Of a stretch of DNA of 64,000 bases, positions 21,206 through 33,123 are shown one piece after another; position 1 is the stretch's first letter, and each line of letters starts with the position of its first letter. Source of the DNA: Symbiodinium natans. Taxonomy: Eukaryota; Sar; Dinophyceae; Suessiales; Symbiodiniaceae. Location of the stretch: positions 389,001-453,000 of the forward strand of contig CAJNDS010001112.1 of assembly GCA_905221605.1 (NCBI GenBank), written 5' to 3'. The position numbers and the translations under genes were made by a program. The notes below the pieces were generated by a model. The model saw nothing but the letters and a program-made list of their open reading frames with translations, searched no databases and was not told the origin of the DNA.

Positions 21206-22434
21206 AGAAGGGCGGTTTCGTTGGCTCACTAACTGCCTTTATACGGGTGTGAGAGTTCCAGGAGTGAACAGACGCAGCCCAAGATGGCCAACAGAGTGAT
21301 TCATGAACCAGATGCGCGAATGTAACCATGAAATTGCTCTCTAGTGTCAAGTCCAGGATGCAACGGTACAAAAGAAGGCAAGAGACGTCCCAGATGACAC
21401 ACAAGCCACCTTTGAAACTAGGAAGCCGCACCCCTGTTATCTTGAGGACCAAAAGAGCTGGGATTCAGGGGTCTAAAAGCCAGGTCCTGTGAGAGCAAGT
21501 TTAAAGGATGTGCTCGCCCGTGTCACAAGAACTCTTTTGTTAAACGGGCGGTTAATAGAATTCACTCACTCACTTGTGCTCTCTTTACGCTCTCACACAG
21601 TTACAAGTCACGAAAGCAAAACATGAACACGAGCGCCCTGCTGCTAATAGAAGCCCGTGGTGAGGCACGGGAAAGGCCATGGGACATCACTGGCGTGTCA
21701 CCTCCGACAAACGGCAGGGCAGAGGGGTACAAGCCTGGCCTAATGCCACGCGGTCTGACTAGGATGGACTACCGGCCATACCTCAGTTCGCCGGCACGCT
21801 CCTGCGCAAAAGAATGGCCCCGCAGAAGCCCAGCAGGTTCCATGCGTTTGCGCAGGTTCCAGGTCTCGGGAGCAGGTGTTAAACCAATCAAACTCTGTGT
21901 TTTCTCTTCATCGGGTTTCGGGTTACAGGGTCACTTCGGAGGAGTGGCGCAACATGCGCAACCATGCCACAGCAAACCAAGAGCCACTGCCTGGAGGAAG
22001 GCTGGGATTCAAGGGTCTAAAAGCCAGGTCCTGTGTGGTTAACGAGCTTCCGGACTAGATGTGAGAGCAAGTTTAAAGGATGTGCTCGCCCGTATCACAA
22101 GAACTCTTTTATTAAACGGGCGATGAATAGAATTCACTCACTCACTTGTGCTCTCTTTACGCTCTCACACAGTTACAAGTCACGAAAGCAAAACATGAAC
22201 ACGAGCATCAAGCCCCAACGCTCGGAGCAAGAAGCAGCGAAAGAGCTTTGGCGCCCTGCTGCTAAAGAAGCCCCTGGTGAGGCACGGGAAAGGCCATGGG
22301 ACATCACTGGCGTGCAGACAGCTCTCACGTGATGATTTGGGCTTCTGCCCTAGATGCCCTCAGCTCGATGCTAGCTCACAGCCTCAAGAGCTGAAAAAGA
22401 GAACGTCGCGCCGCCGCGCAAGCCAGCTTCTCAC

Positions 22435-22740
22435 GTGAGGTCGCCGACACTGTTACACAAGATAGGGACCCCCTCGCGGGGGGTAGAAATAGGTACCGGG
22501 ACCTATTTCCGGAATTGGGGAGTTGGGGGGGGAGATCGACCACTCTTACCCGGGCCGGGGATGGGATGCGGTCTTGAGAAACGAAGGCACACTCAACTCA
22601 ACCTGAGCCTCTACCGACTTCTTTCCCCCCCTCGGCAGGCAAGGGCGCCCATAAACCCCCTACACCCCTAAACCCCTAAACCCGAAACCCTAAACCCTCA
22701 ACCGTCAACCCTAAACCCTAGGATTTCGAGGGGGTCCTTA
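22435..22740 (+). repeat. GC hairpin element plus telomere-like block
   Basis: Contains CCCCCTCGCGGGGGG, then AAATAGGTACCGGGACCTATTT (an imperfect palindrome), G-runs, and GACCACTCT. It is a diverged relative of the hairpin elements at 28785 and 29925. A degenerate CCCTAAA block follows at about 22655-22720. Confidence 0.75.
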
Positions 22741-23644
22741 TACAAGGGCAAGGGCGCTAAGCCAGAAGATGGCAAGTCATCCCAGCTTTGTGATGGCTTC
22801 GTTTCATCGTGTTCCGCCACCTTGGAAGGGCTTTCTGAGGAAAAGCTCCCCAACATCGGGACACGCATTCAGTGCAGTGGGAAGGGGGGTACCCCCCTTT
22901 CGGCATTGCCCAGGGGCATAAGCGGCATCCGAGGCGTATCCACGTCTTACGGAACAATAAGTTGGCTTCGCCAGGACCTGAGGGCCTGAGGACTATTGAG
23001 GACTCGAGCTCTCAAGCAATGCCTCCAAGACCAGCTATAGCTGCCTCTTTGGAATCCAGCATGGAGAATTCAGACGGCGTAACAAACCATCCATATACAT
23101 ATTCTCAGCGGGCGGGCATCAGCAACGAGTGCTTAGCCAGAAGATGGCAAGTCATCCCAGCAAGCCTTGCGATGGGTTGTTGCTCTATAGTTGACGCAGT
23201 GCTGCGTGTTCATCATCGTGTTCCGTCACCTTCATCGGGACACGCAGTCAGTAATGCAGTGGGAAGGGCCCACGACTGCACAAACAGACAGACCACCAAC
23301 TACTCTAATACAAGGGAGCTAAGACAGAAGATGGCAAGTCATTCCAGCAAGCCTTGTGATGGGTTCATCGTGTTCCGCCACCTTCGCAGAAAGGGTTGCT
23401 TTCGAAGGAAAAGCTCCCCGTCCAACATCGGGACACGCAGTCAGCAATGCAGTGGGAAGGGGGGTAGCCCCCTACCCTTTCGGCATTGCCCAGGGGGTAT
23501 AAGCAAGCCAGCAAGCCAGGCGGCAGAGCCGTCAGGAGGCATCGATCACGAGCATCAAGCCCCAACGCGGACCTTCTGTAAAGTGGAGGAAGCCGTAAGG
23601 AGGCATCGATCACGAGCATCAAGCCCCAACGCGTACTTTCTGTA

Positions 23645-24715
23645 AGGTGGAGGAGTTCTTATGATGCGGCATCAGAGGTGTACGCCTCCACGTCTTACGG
23701 AACAATAAGTTGGTTTCGCCAGGACCTGAGGGCCTGAGGACTATTGAGGACTCGAGCTCTCAAGGCACAAGGCTTAGTTTCCTAGAGACGGGTTGGTGTT
23801 CTAGCATTTGATTGACCAGCAATGTCTCCAAGACCAGCTATAGCTGCCTCTTTGCATCCAGCATGGAGAATTCAGACGGCGTAACAAACCATCCATATAC
23901 ATATTCTCAGCAGGCGGGCATCAGCAACGAGTGCTTAGCCAGAAGATGGCAAGTCATCCCAGCAAGCCTTGTGATGAGTTGTTGCTCTATAGTTGATGCA
24001 GTGCTGCGTGTTCATCGTGTTCCGTCACCTTCATCGGGACACGCAGTCAGTAATGCAGTGGGAAGGGCCCACGACTGCACAAACAGACGCTGGTCGTGGA
24101 CCGTTGCTGCGCTGGAGCCGTGTACTTGTAGCAAGCCTTGCAAAACTCGTACAGCACGAAGGATTGTTGACATGGCAAAAACTCATTATCAGCCGCGATG
24201 CCGTGGCAGGAAAGGTTGGAAGAGGACGAATACAACGACTCAGCAAGGCCCCTTAACACCAACCTGATGCAGCTTGATACCTAAACCCTAAACCTTACGC
24301 CCTAAACACTAAATCCTTGGTACCTGCTACCCGCCCTATAAAGATCGGACCCTAATTCCCGAATTGTCTATTAGGCACGTCACCCTCGCAAAGCCAAGCT
24401 CTCACCGCAACGCTGCGCAATGCTGCGCACCCTTCCATTGAACCTCTAAGCCACAGCAGGGAACCCAAGGGTCAGAGAACATCCACCTGCATGGCCGCAG
24501 AGTCTAAAAACGTCGCGCCCCCCGAAGGTGCCACGTTTCTATGCATGCAGAGCTTCCAGTGGGGCCTTGATAGGTGTGCACATTGCACGCCCCGAAGGGT
24601 AACAGGTGCGGCTGATTGCCGAAAGGCCCGCATATTAACGGCGCTCGTGAGAAATCATGAAACTGTCGAAGTGCCCTACATCTCAGCGGGTGGGCATCAG
24701 CAGGTGTTAAGGTAG
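23645..24715 (+). repeat. Macro-repeat copy 3 (F-A-T-B)
   Basis: Near-complete copy, directly followed at the AGAAGACGGCAAGTCA joint by modules C, D and E. Compared with copy 1, module F has a 2-bp difference (TTTGCATCC against TTTGGAATCC). Confidence 0.9.
23993..24256 (+). CDS. Conserved 87-codon ORF in module A (copy 3), unrecognised
   Basis: Same length and ends as the frame at 20497-20760, differing at a handful of residues. See that entry for the sequence description. Two same-length copies in a decaying array are mild evidence for past coding constraint, but the copies may simply be young. Confidence 0.25.
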   Translation: MMQCCVFIVFRHLHRDTQSVMQWEGPTTAQTDAGRGPLLRWSRVLVASLAKLVQHEGLLTWQKLIISRDAVAGKVGRGRIQRLSKAP

Positions 24716-24966
24716 AAGACGGCAAGTCACGAAAGCAAAACATGAACACGAGCATCAAGCCCCAACGCTTGGAGCAAGAAGCAGCGAAAGAGCTTTGGCG
24801 CCCTGCTGCTAAAGAAGCCCCTGGTGAGGCACGGGAGAGGCCATGGGACATCACTGGCGCGTCACCTCCGACAAACGGCAGGGCAGAGGGGTACAGACGG
24901 CCACCTGTGTTTTCTCTTCATCGGGTTTAGGGTTACAGGGTCACTTCGGAGGAGTGGCGCAACATG

Positions 24967-25222
24967 TGCAAAAATAGCCCCCCGTGCTTAGGAGGGGGGA
25001 GGGCAGAAAATGTAGATTACAACTTTCGCTCCCCCACCGATACGAATGTGTCAATTGTAGGTTCCCACGTCTGGGTCCACGTTTTGCAGCTACCTCGTGC
25101 AGGGCAAGCCACGCATACCCCTGCTTATTTCCGCTGGAAACGGACACTGGCAATTGTAGGAAAACATGTCCCACAATCATGCACCCCCCGCCACTCCTAC
25201 ATTTATTAAGTGCAGGTGGGTG
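24967..25222 (+). other. ~255-bp insertion within the C-D chain
   Basis: In copy 4 (about 27590) GCGCAACATG runs directly into CGCAACCATGCCACAGC. Here about 255 bp lie between the same two words. The insert begins with a C-rich run (AGCCCCCCGTGCTTAGGAGG) and contains two TCAATTGTAGG/GCAATTGTAGG words and a GCCACTCCTACATTTATTAAG end. No ORF or element family recognised. Confidence 0.7.
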
Positions 25223-26184
25223 CAACCATGCCACAGCAAACCAAGGAGCCACTGCCTGGAGGCTCTCCAGATGCGGCCTCAACTACGGGTCCCTGTAGGG
25301 GTGCCTATTGTAATCCGGAGCCTTGTATTTTGGCCATGTGCAGCCTCTCTGAATGGGTTTGGGGCGAGTTCTCTAAGCAAGTGTTAAGGTAGAAGGCGGC
25401 AAGTCATCGCAGCAAAACATGAAGTCGAGGGAAAGCAAGATCCCCCTTGGATTAACGGTAGGGGGGTTGGAAAATGCCAAAGGCATTCCTCGACCACCCC
25501 ATCGAGATCCAGCGCAGACCCCGCACAGATGCCAGAGACAGTGACGAACCATCATTGCCGAAACTTAATTGCCGGAAGGGGGGTAGCCCCCTACCCTTTC
25601 GGCATTGCCCAGGGGGTATAAGCAAGCCAGCAAGCCAGGCGGTAGAGCCGTCAGGAGGCATCGATCACGAGCATCAATCAAGCAGTGGAAAGTGGTAGCC
25701 GAGCTCCTTCCTCAAAAGCAGGAACCTGGACGCTGCTCTCCAGCGACAACATGTTGGAAATTGATGCCTGATCTTGCGGAGACGTTTCCAAGATCAACAT
25801 GTTTGCGGGCCTAGTTTGCTCGAGTAGGCATCATTCTGCAGAGCATCTTTGTGCAATCTTGGGTGGGTCCAATGGTCTTTGGAGTGGCCCATGATCTGCG
25901 TTTCTGGAGGCTTTGCAATGTCTAGCGAAACCCGTAGCGAAACCATAACCGCTCCCCGAGCTGGCGTTACCTTGATGCTATCTGCTTACCAGATACCAGG
26001 CTCAAGTCCCATGGGCTCAGGCTTGAAAACCCAAAACCACGGACAATCAGGAATTGCATACTTGAGGGTACCAGTTTCCGACGTGTCAAAATCCCGCGGC
26101 GGGCAGTGTCGGAAAGTGGTACCCCCAGCTCGATGGCTTGCACTTCCCGGCAACAGCACGGGAGCCTGTCTTGGGTAGACACGC

Positions 26185-26420
26185 GCGAGGAGTTCTCAGC
26201 GCAAAGCGGCAGCAACGCCCAGCGAGACTACTGGGAGAGGGGTATAAGTAGAAACTGAAGGGCAAGAACGAGGTTCAGCAGAAATGCCCGGTGAAATTCC
26301 GGAACCTTCTGTGACGTTCAGACCACGCCGTCGCAAACAAATCTTTACGATCTTTCCAGCGCCGTACGCATGGGTGCACAGTAGGCTGAACATTTTGGTG
26401 GGGGAAGCCGCAGCGCCTGG
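26185..26420 (+). repeat. Diverged fragment of the 614-bp-unit family inside the macro-array
   Basis: GAGTTCTCAGCGCAAAGCGG, CTGAAGGGCAAGAACGAG and CAAATCTTTACGATC.TTCCAG parallel the 17-19.7 kb units in the same order and orientation. It shows that the two repeat systems have exchanged pieces. Confidence 0.8.
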
Positions 26421-28390
26421 AACAGAAACTGCTCTGGCCTTTTGAGTCGGTCCAACTTTGATGTAACATCTGTTTGTGTCGCACATGTGTCACAAACGTG
26501 GGCTACTTGCGGGTCAAAGCTGTGAGGTACCAGTAAGGGTACGACATCCTACCCTTGGAATCAAGCCCCAACGCGGACTTTCTGTAAGGTGAAGGAGTTC
26601 TTATGATGCAGTGCTCCGTGTTCATCGTGTTCCGTCACCTTCATCGGACACGCAGTCAGTAATGCGGTGCCACGACTGCACAAACAGACGCTGGCCGTGG
26701 ACCGTTGCTGCGCTGGAGCCGTGTACTTGTAGCAAGCCTTGCGAAACTCGTACAGCGCGAAGGATTGTTGACATGGCACAAACTCATTATCAGCAGCGAT
26801 GCCGTGGCAGGAAAGGTTGGAAGAGGACGAATGCAACGACTTAGCAAGGCCCCTTAACACCAACCTGATACAGCTTGATACCTAAACTCTAAACCTTACG
26901 CCCTAAACACTAAATCCTTGGTACCTGCTACCCGCCCTATAAAGATCGGACCCTAATTCCCGAATTGTCTATTAGGCACGTCACCCTCGCAAAGCCAAGC
27001 TCTCACCGCAACGCTGCGCAATGCTGCGCACCCTTCCATTGAACCTCTAAGCCACAGTAGGGAACCCAAGGGTCAGAGAACATCCACCTGCATGGCCGCA
27101 GAGTCTAAAAACGTCGCGCCCCCCGAAGGTGCCACGTTTCTATGCATGCAGAGCTTCCAGTGGGGCCTTGATAGGTGTGCACATTGCACGCCCCGAAGGG
27201 TAACAGGTGCGGCTGATTGCCGAAAGGCCCGACAACTGAAATGATGGCACATTAACGGCGCTCGTGAGAAATCATGAAACTGTCGAAGTGCCCTACATCT
27301 CAGCGGGTGGGCATCAGCAGGTGTTAAGGTAGAAGACGGCAAGTCACGAAAGCAAAACATGAACACGTAACACCAGCATCAAGCCCCATTGCTTGGAGCA
27401 AGAAGCAGCGAAAGAGCTTTGGCGCCCTGCTGCTAAAGAAGCCCCTGGTGAGGCACGGGAAAGGCCATGGGACATCACTGGCGCGTCACCTCCGACAAAC
27501 GGCAGGGCAGAGGGGTACAGACGGCCACCTGTGTTTTCTCTTCATCGGGTTTAGGGTTACAGGGTCACTTCGGAGGAGTGGCGCAACATGCGCAACCATG
27601 CCACAGCAAACCAAGGAGCCACTGCCTGGAGGCTCTCCAGACGCGGCCTCAACTACGGGTCCCTGTAGGGGTGCCTATTGTAATCCGGAGCCTTGTATTT
27701 TGGCCATGTGCAGCCTCTCTGAATGGGTTTCAAGCGAGTTCTCTAAGCAAGTGTTAAGGTAGAAGGCGGCAAGTCATCGCAGCAAAACATGACGTCGAGG
27801 GAAAGCAAGATCCCCCTTGGATTAACGGTAGGGGGGTTGGAAAATGCCAAAGGCATTCCTCGACCACCCCATCGAGATCCAGCGCAGACCCCGCACAGAG
27901 CCAGAGACAGTGACGAACCATCAGCCCAGGGGTATATCAATATTATTATTTCGACAAATTTGTCAAGCCAGCAAGCCAGGCGGCAGAGCCGTCAGGAGGC
28001 ATCGATCACGAGCATCAAGCCCCAACGCGGACTTTCTGTAAAGTGGAGGAAGCCGTAAGGAGGCATCGATCACGAGCATCAAGCCCCAACGCGTACTTTC
28101 TGTAAGGTGGAGGAGTTCTTATGATGCGGCATCAGAGGCGTACGCCTCCACGTCTTACGGAACAATAAGTTGGTTTCGCCAGGACCTGAGGGCCTGAGGA
28201 CTCGAGCTCTCAACGCACAGGGCTTAGTTCCCTAGAGACGGGTTGGTGTTCTAGCATTTGATTGACCAGCAATGTCTCCAAGACTAGCTATAGCTGCCTC
28301 TTTGCATCCAGCATGGAGAATTCAGACGGCGTAACAAACCATCCATCTACATATTCTCAGCAAGCGGGCATCAGCAACGAGTGCTTAGCC

Positions 28391-28560
28391 GGCAAGATTT
28401 GAAACTCTACTTTCCGATTGCTCGTATTGAACATGTCCACAGCTCCCTCGTAGTCGCTGAGCGCTGACATCACCACGTGGACCTGCCCGGCCCAAGAATC
28501 CATCAATTGGCAAAGTCGATTTCGAACGAGGCCCTCGTCGTCTGACTTGGCCACCTCGTC
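28391..28560 (-). other. 170-bp precise insertion, exon-like on the minus strand
   Basis: Other copies of module F read GTGCTTAGCC directly followed by AGAAGATGGC. Here exactly 170 bp separate these words. The minus strand of the insert reads as continuous protein-like sequence (DEVAKSDDEGLVRNRLCQLM, DSWAGQVHVVMSALSDYEG, AVDMFNTSNRKVEFQILP). It is unrelated to the flanking modules. It may be a captured exon or cDNA piece. The insertion point coincides with the recurring joint motif. 170 is not a multiple of three. Confidence 0.6.
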
Positions 28561-28784
28561 AGAAGATGGCAAGTCATCCCAGCAAGCCTTGTGATGGGTT
28601 GTTGCTCTATAGTTGATGCAGTGCTGCGTGTTCATCGTGTTCCGTCACCTTTATCGGGACACGCAGCCAGTAATGCAGTGGGAAGGGCCCACGACTGCAC
28701 CAACAGATGCTGGTCGTGGACCGTTGCTGCGCTGGAGCCGTGTACTTGTAGCACGCCTTGCAAAACTCGTACAGCACGAAGGAA

Positions 28785-29060
28785 GCCTACCCCCGAAGGG
28801 GGCGGGGGGGGAGGTGGGGGGGGGATTGGAAATAGGTGCCACCTATTTCCGTAAGTGTGGTCCGGGGGTCGGGGGGGGGGGACCACTCTCACAAGGCCCT
28901 CCATGCCTTTAATGCCTTTAAGACCACCTAGAACTCTGGAAAATCATATGGCAAGCATGCGCGCCACCTATGTCTGTAAGGGCCCCCCACTCTCACGGAA
29001 ATAGGTGGTCCACCTATTAAAAATAGGCGCCGCGAAGGGTAACCCCCCCCCCCCTCATCC
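28785..29060 (+). repeat. GC-rich hairpin element, copy 1
   Basis: Three nested inverted repeats are visible: CCCCCGAAGGGGG; GGAAATAGGTG/CACCTATTTCC (11-bp arms around one base); and GTGGTCC...GGACCAC across a G-run. A fourth, AATAGGTGG/CCACCTATT, lies near 29003-29020. It replaces the 3' part of module A in this macro-repeat copy. Confidence 0.85.
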
Positions 29061-29924
29061 ACTTATTATTAGGGGGTCGGCGTACGAAGGATTGTTGACA
29101 AACATGAACAAGTAACACCAGCATCAAGCCCCAACGCTTGGAGCAAGAAGCAGCGAAAGAGCTTTGGCGCCCTGCTGCTAAAGAAGCCCCTGGTGAGGCA
29201 CGGGAAAGGCCATGGGACATCACTGGCGTGTCACCTGGTCTGACTAGGATGGACTACCGGCCATGTTTTAGTTCGCCGGCACGCTCCTGCGCAAAAGAAT
29301 GGTCCCGCAGAAGCCCAGCAGGTTCCATGCGTTTGCGCAGGTTCCAGGTCTCGGGAGCAGGTTTTAAACCAATCAAGCTCTGTGTTTTCTCTTCATCGGG
29401 TTTAGGGTTACAGTTACAGGGTCACTTCGGAGGAGGTAGAAGGCGGCAAGTCATCGCAGCAAAACATGAAGTCGAGGGAAAGCAAGATCCCCCTTGGATT
29501 AACGGTAGGGGGGGTGGAAAATGCCAAAGGCATTCCTCGACCACCCCATCGAGATCCAGCGCAGACCCCGCACAGATGCCAGAGACAGTGACGAACCATC
29601 ATTGCCGAAACTTAATTGGCGGAAGGGGGTAGCCCCCTACCCTTTCGGCATTGCCCAGGGGGTATAAGCAAGCCAGCAAGCCAGGCGGCAGAGCCGTCAG
29701 GAGGCATCGATCCCGAGCATCAAGCCCCAACGCGGACTTTCTGTAAAGTGAAGGAGTTCTTCTGATGCAGTGCTCCGTGTTCATCGTGTTCTGTCACCTT
29801 CATCGGGACACACAGTCAGTAATGCAGTGGGACTGCACAAACAGAGGCTGGCCGTGGACCGTTGCTGCGCTGGAGCCGTGTAGTTGTAACAAGCCTTGCA
29901 AAACTCGTACAGCACGAAGGATGC

Positions 29925-30146
29925 CCACCCCCGAAGGGGGCGGAGGGGGAGGTGGGGGGGGGATTGGAAATAGGTGCCACCTATTTCCGTAAGTGTGGTC
30001 CGGGGGGAGGGGGGGGGGGACCACTCTCACAAGGCCCTCCATGCCTTTAATGCCTTTAAGACCACCTAGAAGTCTGGAAAATCATATGTGGCAAGCATGC
30101 GCGCCACCTATGTCTGTAAGGGCCCCCCACTCTCACGGAAATATGC
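29925..30146 (+). repeat. GC-rich hairpin element, copy 2
   Basis: Same hairpins and same junction with module A (GCACGAAGGA then CCCCCGAAGGGGG) as copy 1. The shared junction shows that the two truncated A modules were copied together with the hairpin element. Confidence 0.85.
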
Positions 30147-30210
30147 GCACCCTTCCATTAAACCTCTAAGCCACAGCAGGGAACCCAAGGGTCAGAGAAC
30201 ATCCACCAGC

Positions 30211-33110
30211 TCTGCTGCTATCCATCGCCCAGCGTTGCATAGTTGAAGGCGCACCCGTGTTCAGAAACCAAGTCGGCCTTTTCCCGATGTGGAGCGCCCG
30301 TTGCAAGCCAACCTTCTGACCCAGTCCGGGCAACAAGCATCTTTCCACCGAAAGGCATGGCCTTTTCGGCATGTTAGATAGCCTCAATCGAAAAGCCCTA
30401 AGCATGGAGTCTCAGCCAGATCCGCAGAGCGCTTGCTTGCATACCCTGTAGGGATCATTTGGAGATCGGGCACTCCTGGCGCATCCTCGCGCCAGGACTC
30501 ACGCTAAGCCCTTACAACCCTGAACAACTCGAATCCGAGCAAGTTCACTTGATGGCAGGAGACCCACGGAGAGAAGGTTGAGGGCTTGGGGTAGCTGAGT
30601 TAAGATCTGGCAGCCACGCAGTGTGTGCGAAATGAGCTGTACTCCCCGTGCTCAACCCTATATGCTAGATTCGACGTCCTGACGGACCCGTGCTGAGGAG
30701 CATCCGCTCCTGAGAATCATCCGCGGAAGCCAGCCACCATTTCAGGGTGGACATTTTTCTGTCAGTTCTGCTAGACTCCCAGGCAAGAGCAAGCGGCAGG
30801 TGCTTGCAGCCTTGGGCTGGGAAGTGGAGCTTTGACAGGGCCGCAGAGTCTAAAAACGTCGCCCCCCCCCCCCGAAGGTGCCACGTTTCTATGCATGCAG
30901 AGCTTCCAGGGGGGCCTTGATAGGTGTGCACATTGCACGCTGTGCGCAAAGAACAGATGCAGGGAATGGAAACATGGATACGCCAGCATAGGGCATCTGG
31001 CAGGATGTGCTCGGTTTCGGAAGTAAGCTGAAAAGCGATACATCCTCCGATGTTGAGGACTCCCAGGGCTGCCTAAGAGATGTCCGAGTCGAAACCTTCT
31101 GAATCCACTGACTCGACTGTACTGGCCAGCGCAACAAGATGCAAAAAGCATCAATGACTGGGTGGTTCCGACTGGGACACGTAAATTTCTGCGCATGCGC
31201 GCTGACACCAAGGCTCTCGAGAGCAGGCTCGAGTTGCAGTACCGAGCACATTAAGCTAACTCCCATGAAGCTTGCAAAGGCGAAGACCAGTGCGGTCATC
31301 AATGCAATGGACAGCGTCCTCTCTCCTTCCCGCTAGCATCTGCACAGGCCGGCTTCTGTTTTGATCGCCCTACAGGCCTGCAGCTTTGGCAACGGCCGTA
31401 AAGCGGGACACTGCGTACCATCCAGACTTTGCAGACTGCGCCAAGAAGAGTCAGACCTCACACAGGCCACATGGAGGCAATGCTTGACGTGTCATGGCTC
31501 GGATGGCTCGGATGGCTCGGATGGCTCGGCCACTCTCCGAATCCGAGCGCTACGCTTTTTTCAGGTGCCGTCGCTAGACCTGTCTGAGGGTACTACGCGC
31601 TCCTTCTGGCCCATCATCCACACAGATGTCCACGACACGGTCTTGTTCAGCATCCCCTCTGGAAAAATGCGAGAAGTCGAAAGCCCTCAGTCAAACGGGA
31701 GCACCCACACATGGACCTACATGGACATCGAGGTGTTCCAAAGAGTCAGGGACAGAGGCTGAAAGCCCTGAGCGAATGTCCCAAGGCAGAATCGTCGAGT
31801 CCAACATCCCAAGCCGAAAAGTCTGTGGAGATGCCCGAAGCCAGAATTTTGGTACAGCAAGTTTGAGCTCCAACGCCCAGGTTTGCTTTCCTTGGAAACT
31901 TCCTTGGTCTCCGTTCTGAAGGCATCCATGATCGACGGTTGGCCAAAGTCAACGACTGGGCAGAGATTGCACGCACACGAGGCCATGGCCTCGTACATGG
32001 CGGCCATTGGGGGGGAGCGACCGCGGCGACCGCGCCTTGAGCCTTATCAGGCCCGCGGCTGATTTCGTGAGAGTTTGAGCTTCGCTCCTTTCGGCAGCTC
32101 CACGTTTCCACATGTTTCCACTACCAGATTCCATTGGGCAGTCAAGAAGCAAAAGACGGCAGCCGCAGTGATGCCAGGCCTTGGTCAGAGCGCATCTGCT
32201 CTGGATCTTTTCAGTGCCAGCAGCAAGCTTGTCAAAAGCAAAGCCACTCGCGAACCCTGTTCCGAAGCCCTGCCTCCAGTCTGCCACCGGCGCATTTGCC
32301 TACAACAACTCGAGGCTATTTTCAGGAACACGTGATGTGACACGGCGCCTGGGTTTGAAGCTGGCGAGTCCAAGCTGAGACTTTCGCATTTGCAGCGCCG
32401 ATGTGTTTTTTGTAACGTTTGGAAGGCAGATTTTGCGTCGTCTCATCCTCGTATCTGTCATTATCTGTCCCCCATTTGAGAGGTGTCATGACCAAACGAA
32501 GCTCCAAAGGTGACGACAGGTACGAGGATGGCGCACCCCACGTATCTCGTAACTGTCCGCACTTTGGAAGCATCAACACCAAACGAAGCTCCAAAAGTGA
32601 CGACAGGTGCACCAGGTGGAATTAGCGGACGCTTGCTTCGCGAACACACAACTCGCACGATGTTTGGTGGAACCCCAACCTTCAAAAAGGGAACCCTTGG
32701 CTACGCATTTGGGGTGTAAGAGGTTCTTCTGATCCTCTGCGCGTTGAACCCCGATAGAAGCCAGAAATGTCCCAGCAAAAGCTTCTTTCCAACTTGGGCA
32801 GGTTCGTGACAGTGTGTGTTCTTGGGACTGCAGAAATCATGCTTCCCCTTGCTCCTCCCTTCATGTCTTGCACTTGACAGCTGTGGCAATTGCTTGCAGC
32901 TCACACCAGCCCATCAAATAGATTATTTTGGCCCAAGCGGTGTAAAGTCGGCCCAACCTCTGCGGCACGCAGCACAGGAAGGCAGATGAAGAAAGCCGCT
33001 CCATGCGGTGTAAAGTCAGCTCAACAACAGCGAAACTGCAGGGGCACACGGCTTTTGTGAGCGTTTGCGGAGTGGGTTGAGAAGCCGTAACAGCCCAACT
33101 GCAGAGGCAC
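30211..33110. other. Mostly non-coding region with scattered exon-like frames
   Basis: No recognised gene. A partial B module lies at 30838-30945. Minus-strand frames at 30889-31302 (start MMTALVFAFASFMGVSLMCS, hydrophobic) and 31949-32287 are mildly protein-like without a domain. A pair of related short segments (ACGAAGCTCCAAA.GTGACGACAGGT) occurs at 32497 and 32584. Confidence 0.4.
31495..31532 (+). repeat. 10-bp tandem repeat GGATGGCTCG
   Basis: Three to four consecutive copies of the 10-mer, directly visible. Confidence 0.9.
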
Positions 33111-33123
33111 ATGGCTTTTTCTC

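Larger units (their letters stand above)
19800..30210 (+). repeat. Mosaic macro-repeat array (modules F-A-T-B-C-D-E-G)
   Basis: The same modules recur in the same order and orientation, with deletions and insertions. F begins GGAGGAGTTCTTATGATGC; A contains CGTGTTCCGTCACCTTCATC; T is a telomere-like joint (CTAAACCTTACGCCCTAAAC); B begins CATGGCCGCAGAGTCTAAAA; C contains GCATCAAGCCCCAACGC and GGTGAGGCACGGGAAAGGCC; D contains CTACGGGTCCCTGTAGGGGT; E contains GATCCCCCTTGGATTAACGG; G contains GGCAGAGCCGTCAGGAGGCA. Near-complete F-A-T-B copies lie at 20150-21205 and 23645-24715; a copy lacking F at 26575-27335; truncated ones at 22905-23290, 28105-28795 and 29735-29925. C-D-E chains follow at 24725-25560, 27352-27925 and 29100-29610 (the last without D). 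The motif AGAAGRYGGCAAGTCA sits at many module joints. Confidence 0.9.

Noticed and set aside
22872-23645. 257-residue plus-strand ORF
   Set aside because: It runs across several macro-repeat modules and their joints in different frames and is not kept in the other copies.
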